Positions 1 to 9,024 of a stretch of 64,000 bases of DNA are shown in pieces (the stretch's first letter is position 1; the number at the start of each line of letters is the position of its first letter). Below the pieces are notes generated by a model. The model was not told where the DNA came from. It saw only the letters and a program-made list of their open reading frames with translations, and did no database searches. Source of the DNA: Bdellovibrio sp. GT3 (GTDB lineage: Bacteria; Bdellovibrionota; Bdellovibrionia; Bdellovibrionales; Bdellovibrionaceae); the NCBI RefSeq assembly GCF_037996765.1, contig NZ_JBBNAD010000006.1, forward strand, positions 248,001 through 312,000, read 5' to 3'. A program made the position numbers and the translations under genes.

Positions 1-100
1 CAATCAAACTGTGGCTCAGGCAAATATTCCGAAAAACACCTTGCTAAGAAAAATCCGCAAGTACGGAATCAACGTCAAAGACTTTACGAGCGAAGAATAG
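1..100 (+). CDS. C-terminal end of a Fis-type HTH regulator (5' partial)
   Basis: The window opens inside a reading frame (codons from base 2) that stops with TAG at 98-100. Its last 32 residues include TVAQANIPKNTLLRKIRKYG, which resembles the Fis-type helix-turn-helix that closes sigma-54-dependent activators and NtrC-like response regulators. This is inference from a short tail only; the AAA+ and receiver domains would lie upstream of the window. It converges with, and overlaps by 17 bases, the minus-strand heptosyltransferase that ends at 84. Confidence 0.6.
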   Translation, partial: NQTVAQANIPKNTLLRKIRKYGINVKDFTSEE

Positions 101-1178
101 TTTCGGCTTTATCGACCACCTGCTCTGCTGGCAGGTGGGTCATGCAGACGTGAGTTTTGATAGGACACACTTTATGCCCGTGCTTGCCACAGGGACGGCA
201 CGGCAAGTTTTCCTTCTGAGCAATATATGAATCTGCTGACCACGGTCTGAATCCAAATCTTAAAACAGTGGGACCAAATACGGCGATCAAGGGAGTTTCA
301 CAAGAAGCCGCCATATGAGAGGCCGCACTGTCATTCCCGATCAACAATCGCGCACGGGCAATAATCTGCGTCGACTCTAAAATAGAGGTCTTTCCGGCAA
401 TACAAATCGAACCCGGAATCAAGTCGGTCACTTCCTGCGCCAGAGCTTCCTCGCCCGGCCCGCCCATTACATAAATCTGAAAGCCTTGTTCCTGAAGTGA
501 TTTACCGGTTGCGACGAATCCCTCTTTGGTCCAACGCTTAGTTGCCCAAACGGATCCCGGGAACATCAGTACACCACGACCTTCACTCAACGCATTCAGG
601 TTGTAGCGAGATTGCAAGCCCGCATACACATCCGTGCATTGCATGATTTTTTCGCGAACACTCATCGATGACCATTCCGGAGGGGAAGGCAGCTTACCCT
701 TCGAATCGAGTTCATAAGGTTTGACGCTGTTTTGATAACTAAGCAATAACTCTGGCAACTTGCCATCCACTGGTTGCAACAGACTCATTTGGCGCATTGG
801 ATCCGGAAGCATCATGGGCTTTTTCACCGTCTGGGAAAAAGCCAGAAAGCTGAATGGTTTTTTAAAACCGATTTTATGCTGAGCCTTGATTTTGCGACAA
901 AAGAAAATCGTGCGCATGGATTCGTGGGGGGACAAAAGGTAATTGACCTGGTGCTTTGCAATCACCTGCAGTGCCTGCACATAAGAATCTGCATCACCTT
1001 TTTTGATTTCAAAAATATGATCTACCAATTTTGTTTTGATAAAGAAGTCGCCAAAACCTTTGCGACACACCAGCCCCAGCTCGTGATCAGGCCAAATCTG
1101 ACGACAACGTTTCAGGAGTGGAATTGCCAAGAGCAAGTCCCCCAGAAAGGCTGTTTGTACGACAAGATTCAACGGCAT
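84..1178 (-). CDS. Glycosyltransferase family 9 (ADP-heptose:LPS heptosyltransferase-like)
   Basis: A 364-residue GT9 protein of the heptosyltransferase type, expected to add heptose from an ADP-sugar donor to the LPS inner core at the cytoplasmic face of the inner membrane. It starts with the typical N-terminal segment VVQTAFLGDLLLAIPLL. The C-terminal half has the donor-site region LMFPGSVWATKRW, then LIGNDSAASHMAASCETPLIAV, and a family-typical cysteine cluster (CRPC, CPI, CM). The ATG at 1178 has a strong ribosome-binding site (AGGAGA, about 7 bases upstream), so the start is secure although it lies 92 bases inside the upstream GT9 gene. The exact sugar acceptor cannot be read from sequence. 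Confidence 0.85.
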   Translation of the reverse strand: MPLNLVVQTAFLGDLLLAIPLLKRCRQIWPDHELGLVCRKGFGDFFIKTKLVDHIFEIKKGDADSYVQALQVIAKHQVNYLLSPHESMRTIFFCRKIKAQHKIGFKKPFSFLAFSQTVKKPMMLPDPMRQMSLLQPVDGKLPELLLSYQNSVKPYELDSKGKLPSPPEWSSMSVREKIMQCTDVYAGLQSRYNLNALSEGRGVLMFPGSVWATKRWTKEGFVATGKSLQEQGFQIYVMGGPGEEALAQEVTDLIPGSICIAGKTSILESTQIIARARLLIGNDSAASHMAASCETPLIAVFGPTVLRFGFRPWSADSYIAQKENLPCRPCGKHGHKVCPIKTHVCMTHLPAEQVVDKAETILRS

Positions 1179-2286
1179 GAACGATCTCCTGCAAAGAGAC
1201 CTGATCGTAGCACATTATGCTTTTTTCACAAGCTCTCTTCCAGCAAGGACTGCATGAGCTCTTGGTTAGAATAGATACTCCGCGGCCATACAAATCAATT
1301 TCATGAGCACAGGTTGGGCCGAACCAGGCCACCACTTGTCGCCCCTGAGAAATCGCCATATGCATGCCCAGGCTGTCACCGGTGATCACCACATCACACG
1401 CTGCAACGCTGATCAGACCATCGCGCAAGCCGCTTTCAGTGGCAGTGGAAATAACTGGCAAACCGCGGGCGATCTGCACATTTCGCTCAGTGTCTTCGGG
1501 ACCACCCAATAGCACAATTTGCGCCTCAGGATATCTGCTTTGCAAAGAAGCTATCATCAATCGATGAAACTCCACTGTAAGCTTTTTCGCTGCAATAACA
1601 TTGCTGCATCCGGTGTTAAAACCCAACACCCACTTCTTGCCGTTGGTCAAAAACCCCGAGCGACGCTCCTGCAACTGCGTCTGCTCTGACTCCGTCAGCG
1701 GCAACCAGTAGGAATCTCTTTTATACGGACCCAGTTCCAAGGCTTCAATCATGAGCTGCGTCTCGGGCTTTTGGTTTTCGAAGAACTTTTTTTGATTATT
1801 CAGACCCAGCTCCCACAACTCTTCTGCGGCGGGAGTTGCCGGAAGAATCGCTCCGTTCACTGGATTTGCGGTAAAGCCAAATACCTGTAGCACTTGCGTG
1901 TGACGAAGTACACCGACAGCTTTAAGAGATTTATCAATAACAAATGCGACATCAAATTCCAGAGACCGCAACTGCAATAGATCAGCCTCGCGAGTTGTCA
2001 GCACCCGATCAATCACGGGATGATTCTGCAACAGCAAATGCGCGGGTGCATCGGTCACCCATGTCAGCATGGATGAAGGATACTTGCGTTTGATCGCTTT
2101 TAACAAACTCGTACTGCGAACCACTGCCCCCAGCGCCCCCAAATGTACGATTAAAATAGAAATTTTTGGTGCATCATACGAGACACAGTCCGAGTCACAG
2201 CTCTGACTTTTAGAACAGGGTTTGTATCCTGAAAAATACCGACAATTGGTTTGCGCCATAGCATTATTGTAGAACATCAACCCCAT
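1087..2286 (-). CDS. Glycosyltransferase family 9 protein with N-terminal Cys cluster
   Basis: A second GT9 protein, 399 residues from the outermost ATG. N-terminal cysteines (about residues 13-33, in NCRYFSGYKPC and CDSDC) precede the GT9 fold that starts at ILIVHLGALGAVVRSTSLL. Later motifs are GFNTGCSNVIAAKKL, VITGDSLGMHMAIS and a closing cluster CSPCWKRAC. These cysteine clusters are common in the family. The start is ambiguous between ATGs at 2286, 2277 and 2259; none has a textbook Shine-Dalgarno. Its 3' end overlaps the next GT9 gene by 92 bases in another frame, so the pair is probably co-transcribed and translationally linked. Likely role: LPS core or O-antigen sugar transfer. Confidence 0.82.
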   Translation of the reverse strand: MGLMFYNNAMAQTNCRYFSGYKPCSKSQSCDSDCVSYDAPKISILIVHLGALGAVVRSTSLLKAIKRKYPSSMLTWVTDAPAHLLLQNHPVIDRVLTTREADLLQLRSLEFDVAFVIDKSLKAVGVLRHTQVLQVFGFTANPVNGAILPATPAAEELWELGLNNQKKFFENQKPETQLMIEALELGPYKRDSYWLPLTESEQTQLQERRSGFLTNGKKWVLGFNTGCSNVIAAKKLTVEFHRLMIASLQSRYPEAQIVLLGGPEDTERNVQIARGLPVISTATESGLRDGLISVAACDVVITGDSLGMHMAISQGRQVVAWFGPTCAHEIDLYGRGVSILTKSSCSPCWKRACEKSIMCYDQVSLQEIVHAVESCRTNSLSGGLALGNSTPETLSSDLA

Positions 2287-2374
2287 CCATATTGACTTTC
2301 AAGGGGTCTGGTCATCGATTTTCAGGACCAAGGCCGCGGCAAAAAACACCCGCATTTTTCCGATAAGCTCAGGG

Positions 2375-3505
2375 ATGAAAATAGAACGTGAAGTGATTCA
2401 ACTTAAACCCATCAAAACCCTGAAACACGCGCAGGGTGGCACCGTGACTTTACCGTCAGGTCTGGGCAGCTTTGAGCTGAATGCTTTGCAATTTTCCTAC
2501 CTCGAAGTTCTGAAAAATGGAGTTTCCATCGAAGGACTTGTGCAGTTCTTTCTGGGGCAAGGATGGTTGGTCAGCTTCCGTGAACTCTACAGTCTGATTC
2601 AATTTCTGGTGCGCGAAAGACTGATCGCAAATCAAAACATCATCGACTATTTTAAAAAAGTGAACTCTGACGACTCGCCGTTGGTATTTAGCTCCATCGA
2701 CGTTATGAATGGCAAACAGATCAAACCCGATCCTGCAACCCTGCCGTTCTTTCGCTCCCTGGAACCCCATCTGGCCAACTATCTGCTGCAAAAAGCAGAG
2801 GTTTTTACTGTGCCGCCCAATATTCGCATCACTCATTCCGGGCAAAGCAGTCGTGATCTGTTTATTTTATTAAAAGGACAAGCCTCCATTTACAAAGTCA
2901 TCTCGGAGACCCGCAGACAGCTTGTGGCAACACTGGGCTCAGGGGCTCTTTTTGGTGAAAGAGGATTTCTGCTAAGCCAACCGCGCAATGCCGATGTTAT
3001 CACCAGTACAGCCTCTGAAGTTCTAAGAGTCCATCACCTGCCTGAGTACGACAACCTTATCAAGTCTGATAAAGCCCAGGCCCTTCAGCATCGGTTTTGG
3101 GTGATGCAGGCCCTGCTGTCATCACCGTTTTTCAAGGACATCCCCACGGACAGTCTGGATGCCTTGATATTCACCGGACGCCTGGTACAGGCTCCCGCAA
3201 ACCAGGCTTTATTTCATGAAGGCCAAGCCGGCAATACGTGCTACATCGTGATTCAAGGTTCTGTGGTTATTAGTCAAAAGGGCACTGCCATTAATGTTCT
3301 AAACCAAGGAACCTGTTTTGGTGAAATCTCACTGCTGGTTTCCGGAGGCGTCAGAACGGCGACAGTAACCACTCAAAGAGATACGGTTTTATTGGAAATC
3401 GAACAGAATGCATTCTATAAAATGCTGGCTCAGAATCTTATTTTGGCCAAGGTTATTGAAACCCTGGCAGCTTCCCGCCTTGCCCGCGACATGAAAAACT
3501 CTTAG
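2375..3505 (+). CDS. Double cyclic-nucleotide-binding-domain protein
   Basis: A 376-residue cytoplasmic protein. Residues about 1-95 form an uncharacterised helical domain. They are followed by two cNMP-binding beta-rolls, about 130-230 and 250-365. Both keep a phosphate-binding-cassette-like segment: FGERGFLLSQPRNADV in the first and FGEISLLVSGGVRTATV in the second. There is no C-terminal HTH, so it is not a CRP-type transcription factor; it looks like a nucleotide sensor or scaffold without an output domain. It is transcribed divergently from the GT9 pair. The bound nucleotide and partner are unknown. Confidence 0.8.
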   Translation: MKIEREVIQLKPIKTLKHAQGGTVTLPSGLGSFELNALQFSYLEVLKNGVSIEGLVQFFLGQGWLVSFRELYSLIQFLVRERLIANQNIIDYFKKVNSDDSPLVFSSIDVMNGKQIKPDPATLPFFRSLEPHLANYLLQKAEVFTVPPNIRITHSGQSSRDLFILLKGQASIYKVISETRRQLVATLGSGALFGERGFLLSQPRNADVITSTASEVLRVHHLPEYDNLIKSDKAQALQHRFWVMQALLSSPFFKDIPTDSLDALIFTGRLVQAPANQALFHEGQAGNTCYIVIQGSVVISQKGTAINVLNQGTCFGEISLLVSGGVRTATVTTQRDTVLLEIEQNAFYKMLAQNLILAKVIETLAASRLARDMKNS

Positions 3506-3611
3506 ACGTTACGGTCAAATTCTATAAGGCCCCTTACCTTGAAATCGTAAAAAACAACTTCCTCCCTTCGCTGTGATATACCTGCCAGTAATTCACCAGA
3601 AGGACGGAAAA

Positions 3612-3917
3612 ATGAAGTACTTGCTTCCACTGATTATGCTTGCGGCACTCCCTGCTGGAGCTCGGTCTCAGGATATCAACGACCAATTCAATAAAGTTTC
3701 TGCTCAACTGATTGCCAACGACGTACAAACGATCGTCATCGAGGACGCCTATCCCAAGGGCAACTGCCTGCCAGATGGCGCCTCTTATATGGTGGCTTTG
3801 CAGGTTAAAAAAATAGTCTGGGATGAAATTCTGGAAAAAGACGTCGAACAATGGGTGACTGCCAAAACCGTCAACGTCAACAAAGCGACTGGCCGCATAG
3901 TTCAATACTGCGATTAA
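3612..3917 (+). CDS. Small secreted protein of unknown function
   Basis: About 101 residues from ATG 3612, which has an AAGGACG ribosome-binding site; an in-frame start at 3573 would only extend into the leader. It begins with a cleavable signal peptide (MKYLLPLIMLAALPAGARSQ) followed by a short soluble domain with many acidic residues. I recognise no family. A strong hairpin terminator follows directly and is shared with the convergent DUF3108 gene. Confidence 0.6.
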   Translation: MKYLLPLIMLAALPAGARSQDINDQFNKVSAQLIANDVQTIVIEDAYPKGNCLPDGASYMVALQVKKIVWDEILEKDVEQWVTAKTVNVNKATGRIVQYCD

Positions 3918-3920
3918 TAA

Positions 3921-3951
3921 AAAAAACCCGGCTCATCACCGGGTTTTTTAT
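3921..3951. terminator. Bidirectional Rho-independent terminator
   Basis: An 11-bp stem (A-run then CCCGG paired with CCGGG then T-run, 3921-3931 with 3939-3949) and a 7-base loop lie between the convergent genes ending at 3917 (+) and 3953 (-). A-runs and T-runs on both sides suit termination in both directions. Confidence 0.85.
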
Positions 3952-3952
3952 T

Positions 3953-5080
3953 TTAGGGAAGTTTTCCCGGTTTGATCGAGACAACCTCTGACACCAAGGT
4001 TCCAATTTTGATCTTGGCTTCGATTCTAAGAATGTACTTGTGCTCGTCATCAGACAACCAGATCAGATTTTCACCGATCGGTTTGAACTTGCCCTTCAGA
4101 GTGATATTTGGCTGAATTACGATTGCTTTCATCGGACCCAGTTCTGTATCCAAAACTTCCTTGCGAATTGCTTTGCCCGAAAAAACCAGATTCTCTTTGT
4201 CATTGGATACACGGAAAGCATATTCCTTGCCGACATCCCACTGAAACATGCGCATATAGTAGATCGCACTATAGACATTTTGCGCATACTCCTCGAGTTC
4301 CCATTGTTCGCGCTTTTCCTCTTCGCCGTCCTGCTTGGTCACTTTCTTTTCCCAGAAAGTTGCTGTTTTTTTATTGTTATCAAATAGCATTTTGGCTTCA
4401 CGCAACTGTCCGGATTCTTTTACATGCAACTCGAATACGGTCGGCGTCAGTTCCTCGTAGTCCATGAAAATATCGATGTTATCTTCAACAGTATAAACTG
4501 AGGCAAACAAGGAGATCGTCTTAATCGCGATGTTATGCTTGTAGGATTTACGACCATTCACTGTTGCCATAGGCAAGGTTTTAAAACGCAACTCTCCGGC
4601 TGACATTTTGAAGTAAGACACATCGTGTACGACTTCTTCACCCACACGGAAGGGGTCCACGATGGGACGTCGTCCATTGAATCCTGCATCATCTTCAATC
4701 ACTGGTTGTCGGCGGGTTGAGACTGCGGCTTCAGATTTTTTATCTTTACCATTCTTAGACTTGGAAGATTCCTTAGCCTTGGCCGCCGGAGCAGTTTTTG
4801 CGGGCGCAGTCACCGCTTTGGAGCTTTTGGATTCTTTTGTAGGCTTTGCGGCTGCCGTTGTTTTCTCATCCTTGGCAGCGGTCTTTGCTTCGACATCCTT
4901 GGTATTACCGGCAGCAACTGTTTCCGTGGCTGGGGCTGAAGGCTCTTCAATCTTCACAGCCTTTTCAAATTCATCCATAGTTCCAAGCTGATCGGCTTTT
5001 TCATACTTCAAAAATGAAGTCGAACATGCCGACAACATTGAAACTGCGAATAGACCTGCTGCAATCGAAAACTTATCCAC
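3953..5080 (-). CDS. DUF3108 lipoprotein
   Basis: A 375-residue predicted lipoprotein. The best start is GTG at 5080, preceded by GGAAGGA and overlapping the stop of lpxL (TAGTG), which implies translational coupling. The N-terminus is VDKFSIAAGLFAVSMLSAC, with the lipobox LSAC. A low-complexity Ala/Lys/Glu/Thr linker covers about residues 45-125. The C-terminal two thirds match the DUF3108 beta-rich domain (FRVGEEVVHDVSYFKMSAGE; YAQNVYSAIYYMRMF). DUF3108 proteins are periplasmic or outer-membrane-associated and of unknown function. Its position as the last gene of the lipid A/BAM operon suggests an envelope role. Confidence 0.8.
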   Translation of the reverse strand: MDKFSIAAGLFAVSMLSACSTSFLKYEKADQLGTMDEFEKAVKIEEPSAPATETVAAGNTKDVEAKTAAKDEKTTAAAKPTKESKSSKAVTAPAKTAPAAKAKESSKSKNGKDKKSEAAVSTRRQPVIEDDAGFNGRRPIVDPFRVGEEVVHDVSYFKMSAGELRFKTLPMATVNGRKSYKHNIAIKTISLFASVYTVEDNIDIFMDYEELTPTVFELHVKESGQLREAKMLFDNNKKTATFWEKKVTKQDGEEEKREQWELEEYAQNVYSAIYYMRMFQWDVGKEYAFRVSNDKENLVFSGKAIRKEVLDTELGPMKAIVIQPNITLKGKFKPIGENLIWLSDDEHKYILRIEAKIKIGTLVSEVVSIKPGKLP

Positions 5081-5961
5081 TAAAAATCCTTCCAACGCCT
5101 GTGAACCCACATCCATTGCTCTGGATGCTTTCTGACTATTTGCTCAAGCTTATCTGTAAACGCCTGCGTGATATTGGCGATACTCTGGTCCTTATCTTCA
5201 ACGATAGAAGGGCTCAAGTCCATAGCTGGCTCAATCACCACGTGAACTTTCCCATCCTGTCCTTCATAGGTATAAATGGGCAATACCGGTGCTTTGGTTT
5301 TTTGTGCGAATAAAGCCAGACCATAGGCTGTGCCGGTGCGTTTCCCAAAGAAGGTTGTCGCTACACCAAAAGGTTTTCCCATGTACTGATCCAGAACGAA
5401 GACAAGACCTTCATTGCGCTTAAGAGCTTTCAGGATTTCAAAAGCATTATTAGGCCCATGAGCTTCGATATACCTGACACCTTGAGCGCCCCGAACCGAG
5501 AACCACAGATTGTTAAACCACTGGGTCTTGAAGCTTTTTGAAATGATATGAATCTTTTGACCGATCACACTAAGGGCGTTGGCAGCCAAATCCCCGTTGC
5601 CCAAATGCAGTGTCAGATAAAAAAATCCTTTGCCGTTGGCAAGAGCCTGCTCGTGGTTTTCCAACCCCTCAAAGACCACATTTTCATCCACCCATTGGCG
5701 TGACATATTCGGAATAAAAAAGAATTCACCAAAATTATAGCCCAATTGGTAAACGGACTCGCGCCCCACTTTTTTTCTTTGAGCGTCTGTCCACTCCGGA
5801 AAGGCTATTTCAAGATTACCAAGAACGATTTTTTTTCGGAAGCCAAAGACATCCCACCATAAAAATCCAATCCAGGAACCCGAAAGTCGCTGGATCTTCC
5901 GTGGCAATATGCTGGACAGAAAGATTCCGATTTTAGCTAAAAAGTTGGCCAATAATTTCAT
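5080..5961 (-). CDS. lpxL: Lipid A late acyltransferase (LpxL/HtrB family)
   Basis: A 293-residue member of the lysophospholipid acyltransferase family that adds secondary acyl chains to lipid A at the inner membrane. The HX4D catalytic motif is visible as HLGNGD, in a region reading GKGFFYLTLHLGNGDLAANA. The start chosen is ATG 5961 (MKLLANFLAKIG), with AAAGGAC 8 bases upstream, instead of the in-frame start at 5982. It overlaps the 3' end of lpxK by 29 bases and its stop overlaps the DUF3108 start. It is the only late acyltransferase in the operon. LpxL versus LpxM specificity cannot be told from sequence. Confidence 0.85.
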   Translation of the reverse strand: MKLLANFLAKIGIFLSSILPRKIQRLSGSWIGFLWWDVFGFRKKIVLGNLEIAFPEWTDAQRKKVGRESVYQLGYNFGEFFFIPNMSRQWVDENVVFEGLENHEQALANGKGFFYLTLHLGNGDLAANALSVIGQKIHIISKSFKTQWFNNLWFSVRGAQGVRYIEAHGPNNAFEILKALKRNEGLVFVLDQYMGKPFGVATTFFGKRTGTAYGLALFAQKTKAPVLPIYTYEGQDGKVHVVIEPAMDLSPSIVEDKDQSIANITQAFTDKLEQIVRKHPEQWMWVHRRWKDF

Positions 5962-6949
5962 GCAGACGTCCTTTGGTCCCAAATTCCGTCACCTGCAAAT
6001 TGGTACTCCAGAGCTTTTCAGGCTCTGGCAACAGACGACGCAACTTCACCGCATCCTTGGATGTAGTCACTAGATAGTCGGCACCCGACTTCTTAAAGTC
6101 ATTCCAGATTTTTTGCGCATCAGACTCTGTGTACTGATGATGATCGCGGTAATGAAGGCTTCGTTTGGAAATCTCTCCATAGGACCGCATCATCTTTTCA
6201 AAAACATCCGGTCGCGCAATAGCCGACACCAGGAACATGCACTGACCTTTTAATATCTCGGTGGGTGCAGTCTCTTTGCCATTATTCAATTCAACGATGT
6301 CATAGCCGAAATAAAGAATCTCTTTACCTGGTGGCAGATGATCCTGAACGACCTTAAGACTGTTTTCATCCGCAAGGTTGCACTTTGTGAATAGAATCAC
6401 ATCGGCTCGTTCAAGCCCTTCCCAGGATTCGCGGGCACGGCCTTCTGGCACAACCTGATAGTTGCTCCACGGCTCGGTCGCATCCAGAATAACAATATTC
6501 AGATCACGGTGCAGTTTTCGATGCTGAAATCCATCGTCGACGACGATCACATCGAACGGTCCATAATTCTTCGTTGAGTATTCCGCCGTCTGCCATTTGC
6601 TGTCGCCAACAAAGACTGTGACATCCGGATTGGCCTGAGCCAACAGTACGGGCTCATCACCATAGTATCGAGCCGCATGCGGATGTGTGACATCAACGCG
6701 TACGGAAGCGGAAGCATCTGCCCGATACGACCGGCTGACGACTGCGACTTTTTTATGTTCGCCGACCAGGGACTTCAGGCAAAAATCCGTGATGGGAGTC
6801 TTCCCCGTTCCACCCATTGTCAAATTTCCGATACTGATAACTTTCATAGGCGGCTTATAGGCCCCTAGAATTCCACGGTCATAAAGTGAGTTTTTGAAAC
6901 CCACGATGTGATCATAAATAAATGACAATGGCTTCAGTAATGGTTTCAT
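5933..6949 (-). CDS. lpxK: Tetraacyldisaccharide 4'-kinase
   Basis: A 338-residue LpxK, the inner-membrane kinase that phosphorylates the 4' position of the tetraacyldisaccharide lipid A precursor with ATP. It shows the unusual Walker A of the family (GNLTMGGTGKTP, about residues 42-53), followed by VVDDGFQHRKLHRDLNIVILD. It overlaps lpxB by 4 bases (ATGA), the mark of coupling. Chemical work on Bdellovibrio bacteriovorus reported a lipid A with mannose in place of phosphate, so an intact lpxK implies later dephosphorylation or exchange; that step is inference. Confidence 0.93.
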   Translation of the reverse strand: MKPLLKPLSFIYDHIVGFKNSLYDRGILGAYKPPMKVISIGNLTMGGTGKTPITDFCLKSLVGEHKKVAVVSRSYRADASASVRVDVTHPHAARYYGDEPVLLAQANPDVTVFVGDSKWQTAEYSTKNYGPFDVIVVDDGFQHRKLHRDLNIVILDATEPWSNYQVVPEGRARESWEGLERADVILFTKCNLADENSLKVVQDHLPPGKEILYFGYDIVELNNGKETAPTEILKGQCMFLVSAIARPDVFEKMMRSYGEISKRSLHYRDHHQYTESDAQKIWNDFKKSGADYLVTTSKDAVKLRRLLPEPEKLWSTNLQVTEFGTKGRLHEIIGQLFS

Positions 6950-8097
6950 ACCGTCAAATACTCATCCAATGATTTCACCACGCGTGAAGTGGCCCCTTTG
7001 TCGCCCAAGTAAGAACGCAAAGATGCCAGATCTTTTTTAACTTCCGCGGTATAGGCCGCATCCGAAATATAGCGATCCAAAAGTGCCGCCATATTTTCTG
7101 CGGTCACATCATTCTGGAAACGTTCAGGAACTGCTTCTTTATTCAGAATCAGATTCACCAATCCATAGAACTTGGTCCCACGCACGAAAATACGGGCAAA
7201 GATACCGGTCAACCACTTCATTTTATACATGATGACCATCGGCTTTTGCAGAAGACCCACTTGCAAAGTGGCTGTACCTGAAGCAACCAGCATCATATCC
7301 ACCAGATGAATCATTCTAAATGGCTCATCCTTTAGCAGAATATATGGCAGACGGAAGTCCTCCAGATACTCCTGCATTTTTTCTTTGGTGAATGTAGGAG
7401 CTGTCAAAATGACGATTTTTAGATTGTGATACTTTTTTGATAAAATTCGCGCGGCATCCAATTGAATCTGGAAGTGCTGCTTAAGCTCCAGACGACGACT
7501 GCCCGGCATCAATCCAAGAACAATTTCGTCATCGCGAATGCCGACTTGATTGCGGTGAGTTTTAAGATAAGTGGCATCATCAATCAGACGCTCATCCAAT
7601 TCATCCAACAAAGGATGACCCACAAATTCCACAGGAACGCCGTGCTCTTCATAGAAAGGCACTTCGAATGGGAATAGTACGAATACTTTTTTGCAATATT
7701 TTTTGATGGTCTTAACCCGGCCTTTGCGCCAAGCCCACACCTGCGGAGAGATGTAGTAAACCACGGGAATTCCCAAGGCATGCAGTTTTTTTGCAAGCAT
7801 CAGATTGAACTCCGGATAATCCATCACAATCGCCACTTTAGGACGACGTTTTTCAGCCTCGCGAACAAGACTGTCAAACACACCCTTCAGAAGACCGTAG
7901 GAGTTGATAATCTCCGCAGCCCCCACAACGGCCATTTCTTCGGATTTCCCCAGACGTTCAAATCCCAGGTTTTCCATGTCCTGACTGCCGACACCAAAAG
8001 CATGGATCTTACGTCCCTGCTTTTTCCAGGTCTCAAGAATTCTTTGAGCATAAGTCACACTGGAGGCCTCGGCGGCCACGAACAATACTTGATCCAT
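6946..8097 (-). CDS. lpxB: Lipid-A-disaccharide synthase
   Basis: A 383-residue GT19 enzyme that joins 2,3-diacyl-GlcN-1-P (lipid X) to UDP-2,3-diacyl-GlcN. Motifs include LFVAAEASSVTYA at the N-terminus, VIMDYPEFNLMLAK, YISPQVWAWRKGR and LMPGSRRLELK, all in family order. It abuts the upstream oxidoreductase directly (TAA then ATG without a gap) and overlaps lpxK by 4 bases, so it is an internal member of one operon. Confidence 0.95.
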   Translation of the reverse strand: MDQVLFVAAEASSVTYAQRILETWKKQGRKIHAFGVGSQDMENLGFERLGKSEEMAVVGAAEIINSYGLLKGVFDSLVREAEKRRPKVAIVMDYPEFNLMLAKKLHALGIPVVYYISPQVWAWRKGRVKTIKKYCKKVFVLFPFEVPFYEEHGVPVEFVGHPLLDELDERLIDDATYLKTHRNQVGIRDDEIVLGLMPGSRRLELKQHFQIQLDAARILSKKYHNLKIVILTAPTFTKEKMQEYLEDFRLPYILLKDEPFRMIHLVDMMLVASGTATLQVGLLQKPMVIMYKMKWLTGIFARIFVRGTKFYGLVNLILNKEAVPERFQNDVTAENMAALLDRYISDAAYTAEVKKDLASLRSYLGDKGATSRVVKSLDEYLTV

Positions 8098-9024
8098 TTA
8101 TTTACCAATCATTTTTTGAATGTCTTCGATGGCGCGCAAAGCTTTCAATCCATCCAGACCTGTAACCACCGGCGTTTTGTTATTCAAAACTGCATCGACG
8201 AATGCATCCGTCTCTTTTTGCAAAGCATCGGCTTTATCCACCGTCCACTTGGTGATTTTTGTCAATTCATCGCCGCCAGCACCCTTCTCGACTTTTTCAA
8301 GTTCATGGATCCCGGTGTTTGCGTAAATAGTGCAATCATCCTGAACCACACGAATGGATCGCTGACCCACCGGAGAAACACGACTGACCGTGATGATGCC
8401 ATGGATGCCATTTTTCATTTTAAAGGAAATGGATGCAGTATCCAATTCCGGAGAAATCAACTTTGTGCCAGAGCAGATCATGGATTCAATCTCGCTGCCT
8501 GTTAGCCAGAACAACAAATCCATATCGTGAATTGCCAGATCGTGAAGAACGCTGACGTCAGCCCCACGAGCCTTGTAAGGCGCCGTTCTGATCAGCTCGA
8601 TCGTTGACACATTTTTCATGTGCTTTTTAAGTTCATTCACAGAAGGATTGAATCTTTCAATATGACCCACTGCCAATTTCACTTTGTGTTTTTCAGCCAG
8701 ACTTAGCAACTCCTCAGCCTGAGGCACCGTTGCTGTGATTGGTTTTTCCACGTTAACGTGAACACCGTTTTCCAGGAAAAGTTTGGCCACTTCATAGTGA
8801 CTTTGCGTACTAGCCGCAATTGTCACCAAATCAACCTGACCGATCAAATCCTGTGGACGATGAAAGCTTTTAACTCCCAACTCAGCGGCAATTTTATCTG
8901 CCTGAGCCGGAAAGTGATCACAAACCCCGATCAGTTCCACGTTCGGATTATTTTTATACTTTTGAGCATGGAAGTTACCCAGGTAACCGACGCCGACAAC
9001 GGCGGCACGTAGTCTATTGCTCAT
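8098..9024 (-). CDS. Gfo/Idh/MocA oxidoreductase, candidate UDP-GlcNAc 3-dehydrogenase
   Basis: A 308-residue NAD(P)-dependent sugar oxidoreductase. It has an N-terminal Rossmann motif GVGYLGNFHAQKY and the family signature EKPI in VHVNVEKPITATVPQAEELL. It sits between lpxA (11-base overlap) and lpxB (no gap). In Acidithiobacillus, GnnA occupies this place and oxidises UDP-GlcNAc at C3, so that the transaminase GnnB can make the 2,3-diamino sugar used for amide-linked lipid A. Bdellovibrio lipid A is reported to have a 2,3-diamino-2,3-dideoxyglucose backbone, which fits. No GnnB-like aminotransferase is beside it; the partner would have to be elsewhere. Confidence 0.72.
   Translation of the reverse strand: MSNRLRAAVVGVGYLGNFHAQKYKNNPNVELIGVCDHFPAQADKIAAELGVKSFHRPQDLIGQVDLVTIAASTQSHYEVAKLFLENGVHVNVEKPITATVPQAEELLSLAEKHKVKLAVGHIERFNPSVNELKKHMKNVSTIELIRTAPYKARGADVSVLHDLAIHDMDLLFWLTGSEIESMICSGTKLISPELDTASISFKMKNGIHGIITVSRVSPVGQRSIRVVQDDCTIYANTGIHELEKVEKGAGGDELTKITKWTVDKADALQKETDAFVDAVLNNKTPVVTGLDGLKALRAIEDIQKMIGK

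Noticed and set aside
774-1274. 166-codon plus-strand frame over the GT9 genes
   Set aside because: Antisense to conserved glycosyltransferase motifs; no ribosome-binding site or family signature.
7780-8505. 241-codon plus-strand frame over lpxB and the gnnA-like gene
   Set aside because: Antisense to two well-recognised lipid A genes, no recognisable domain.
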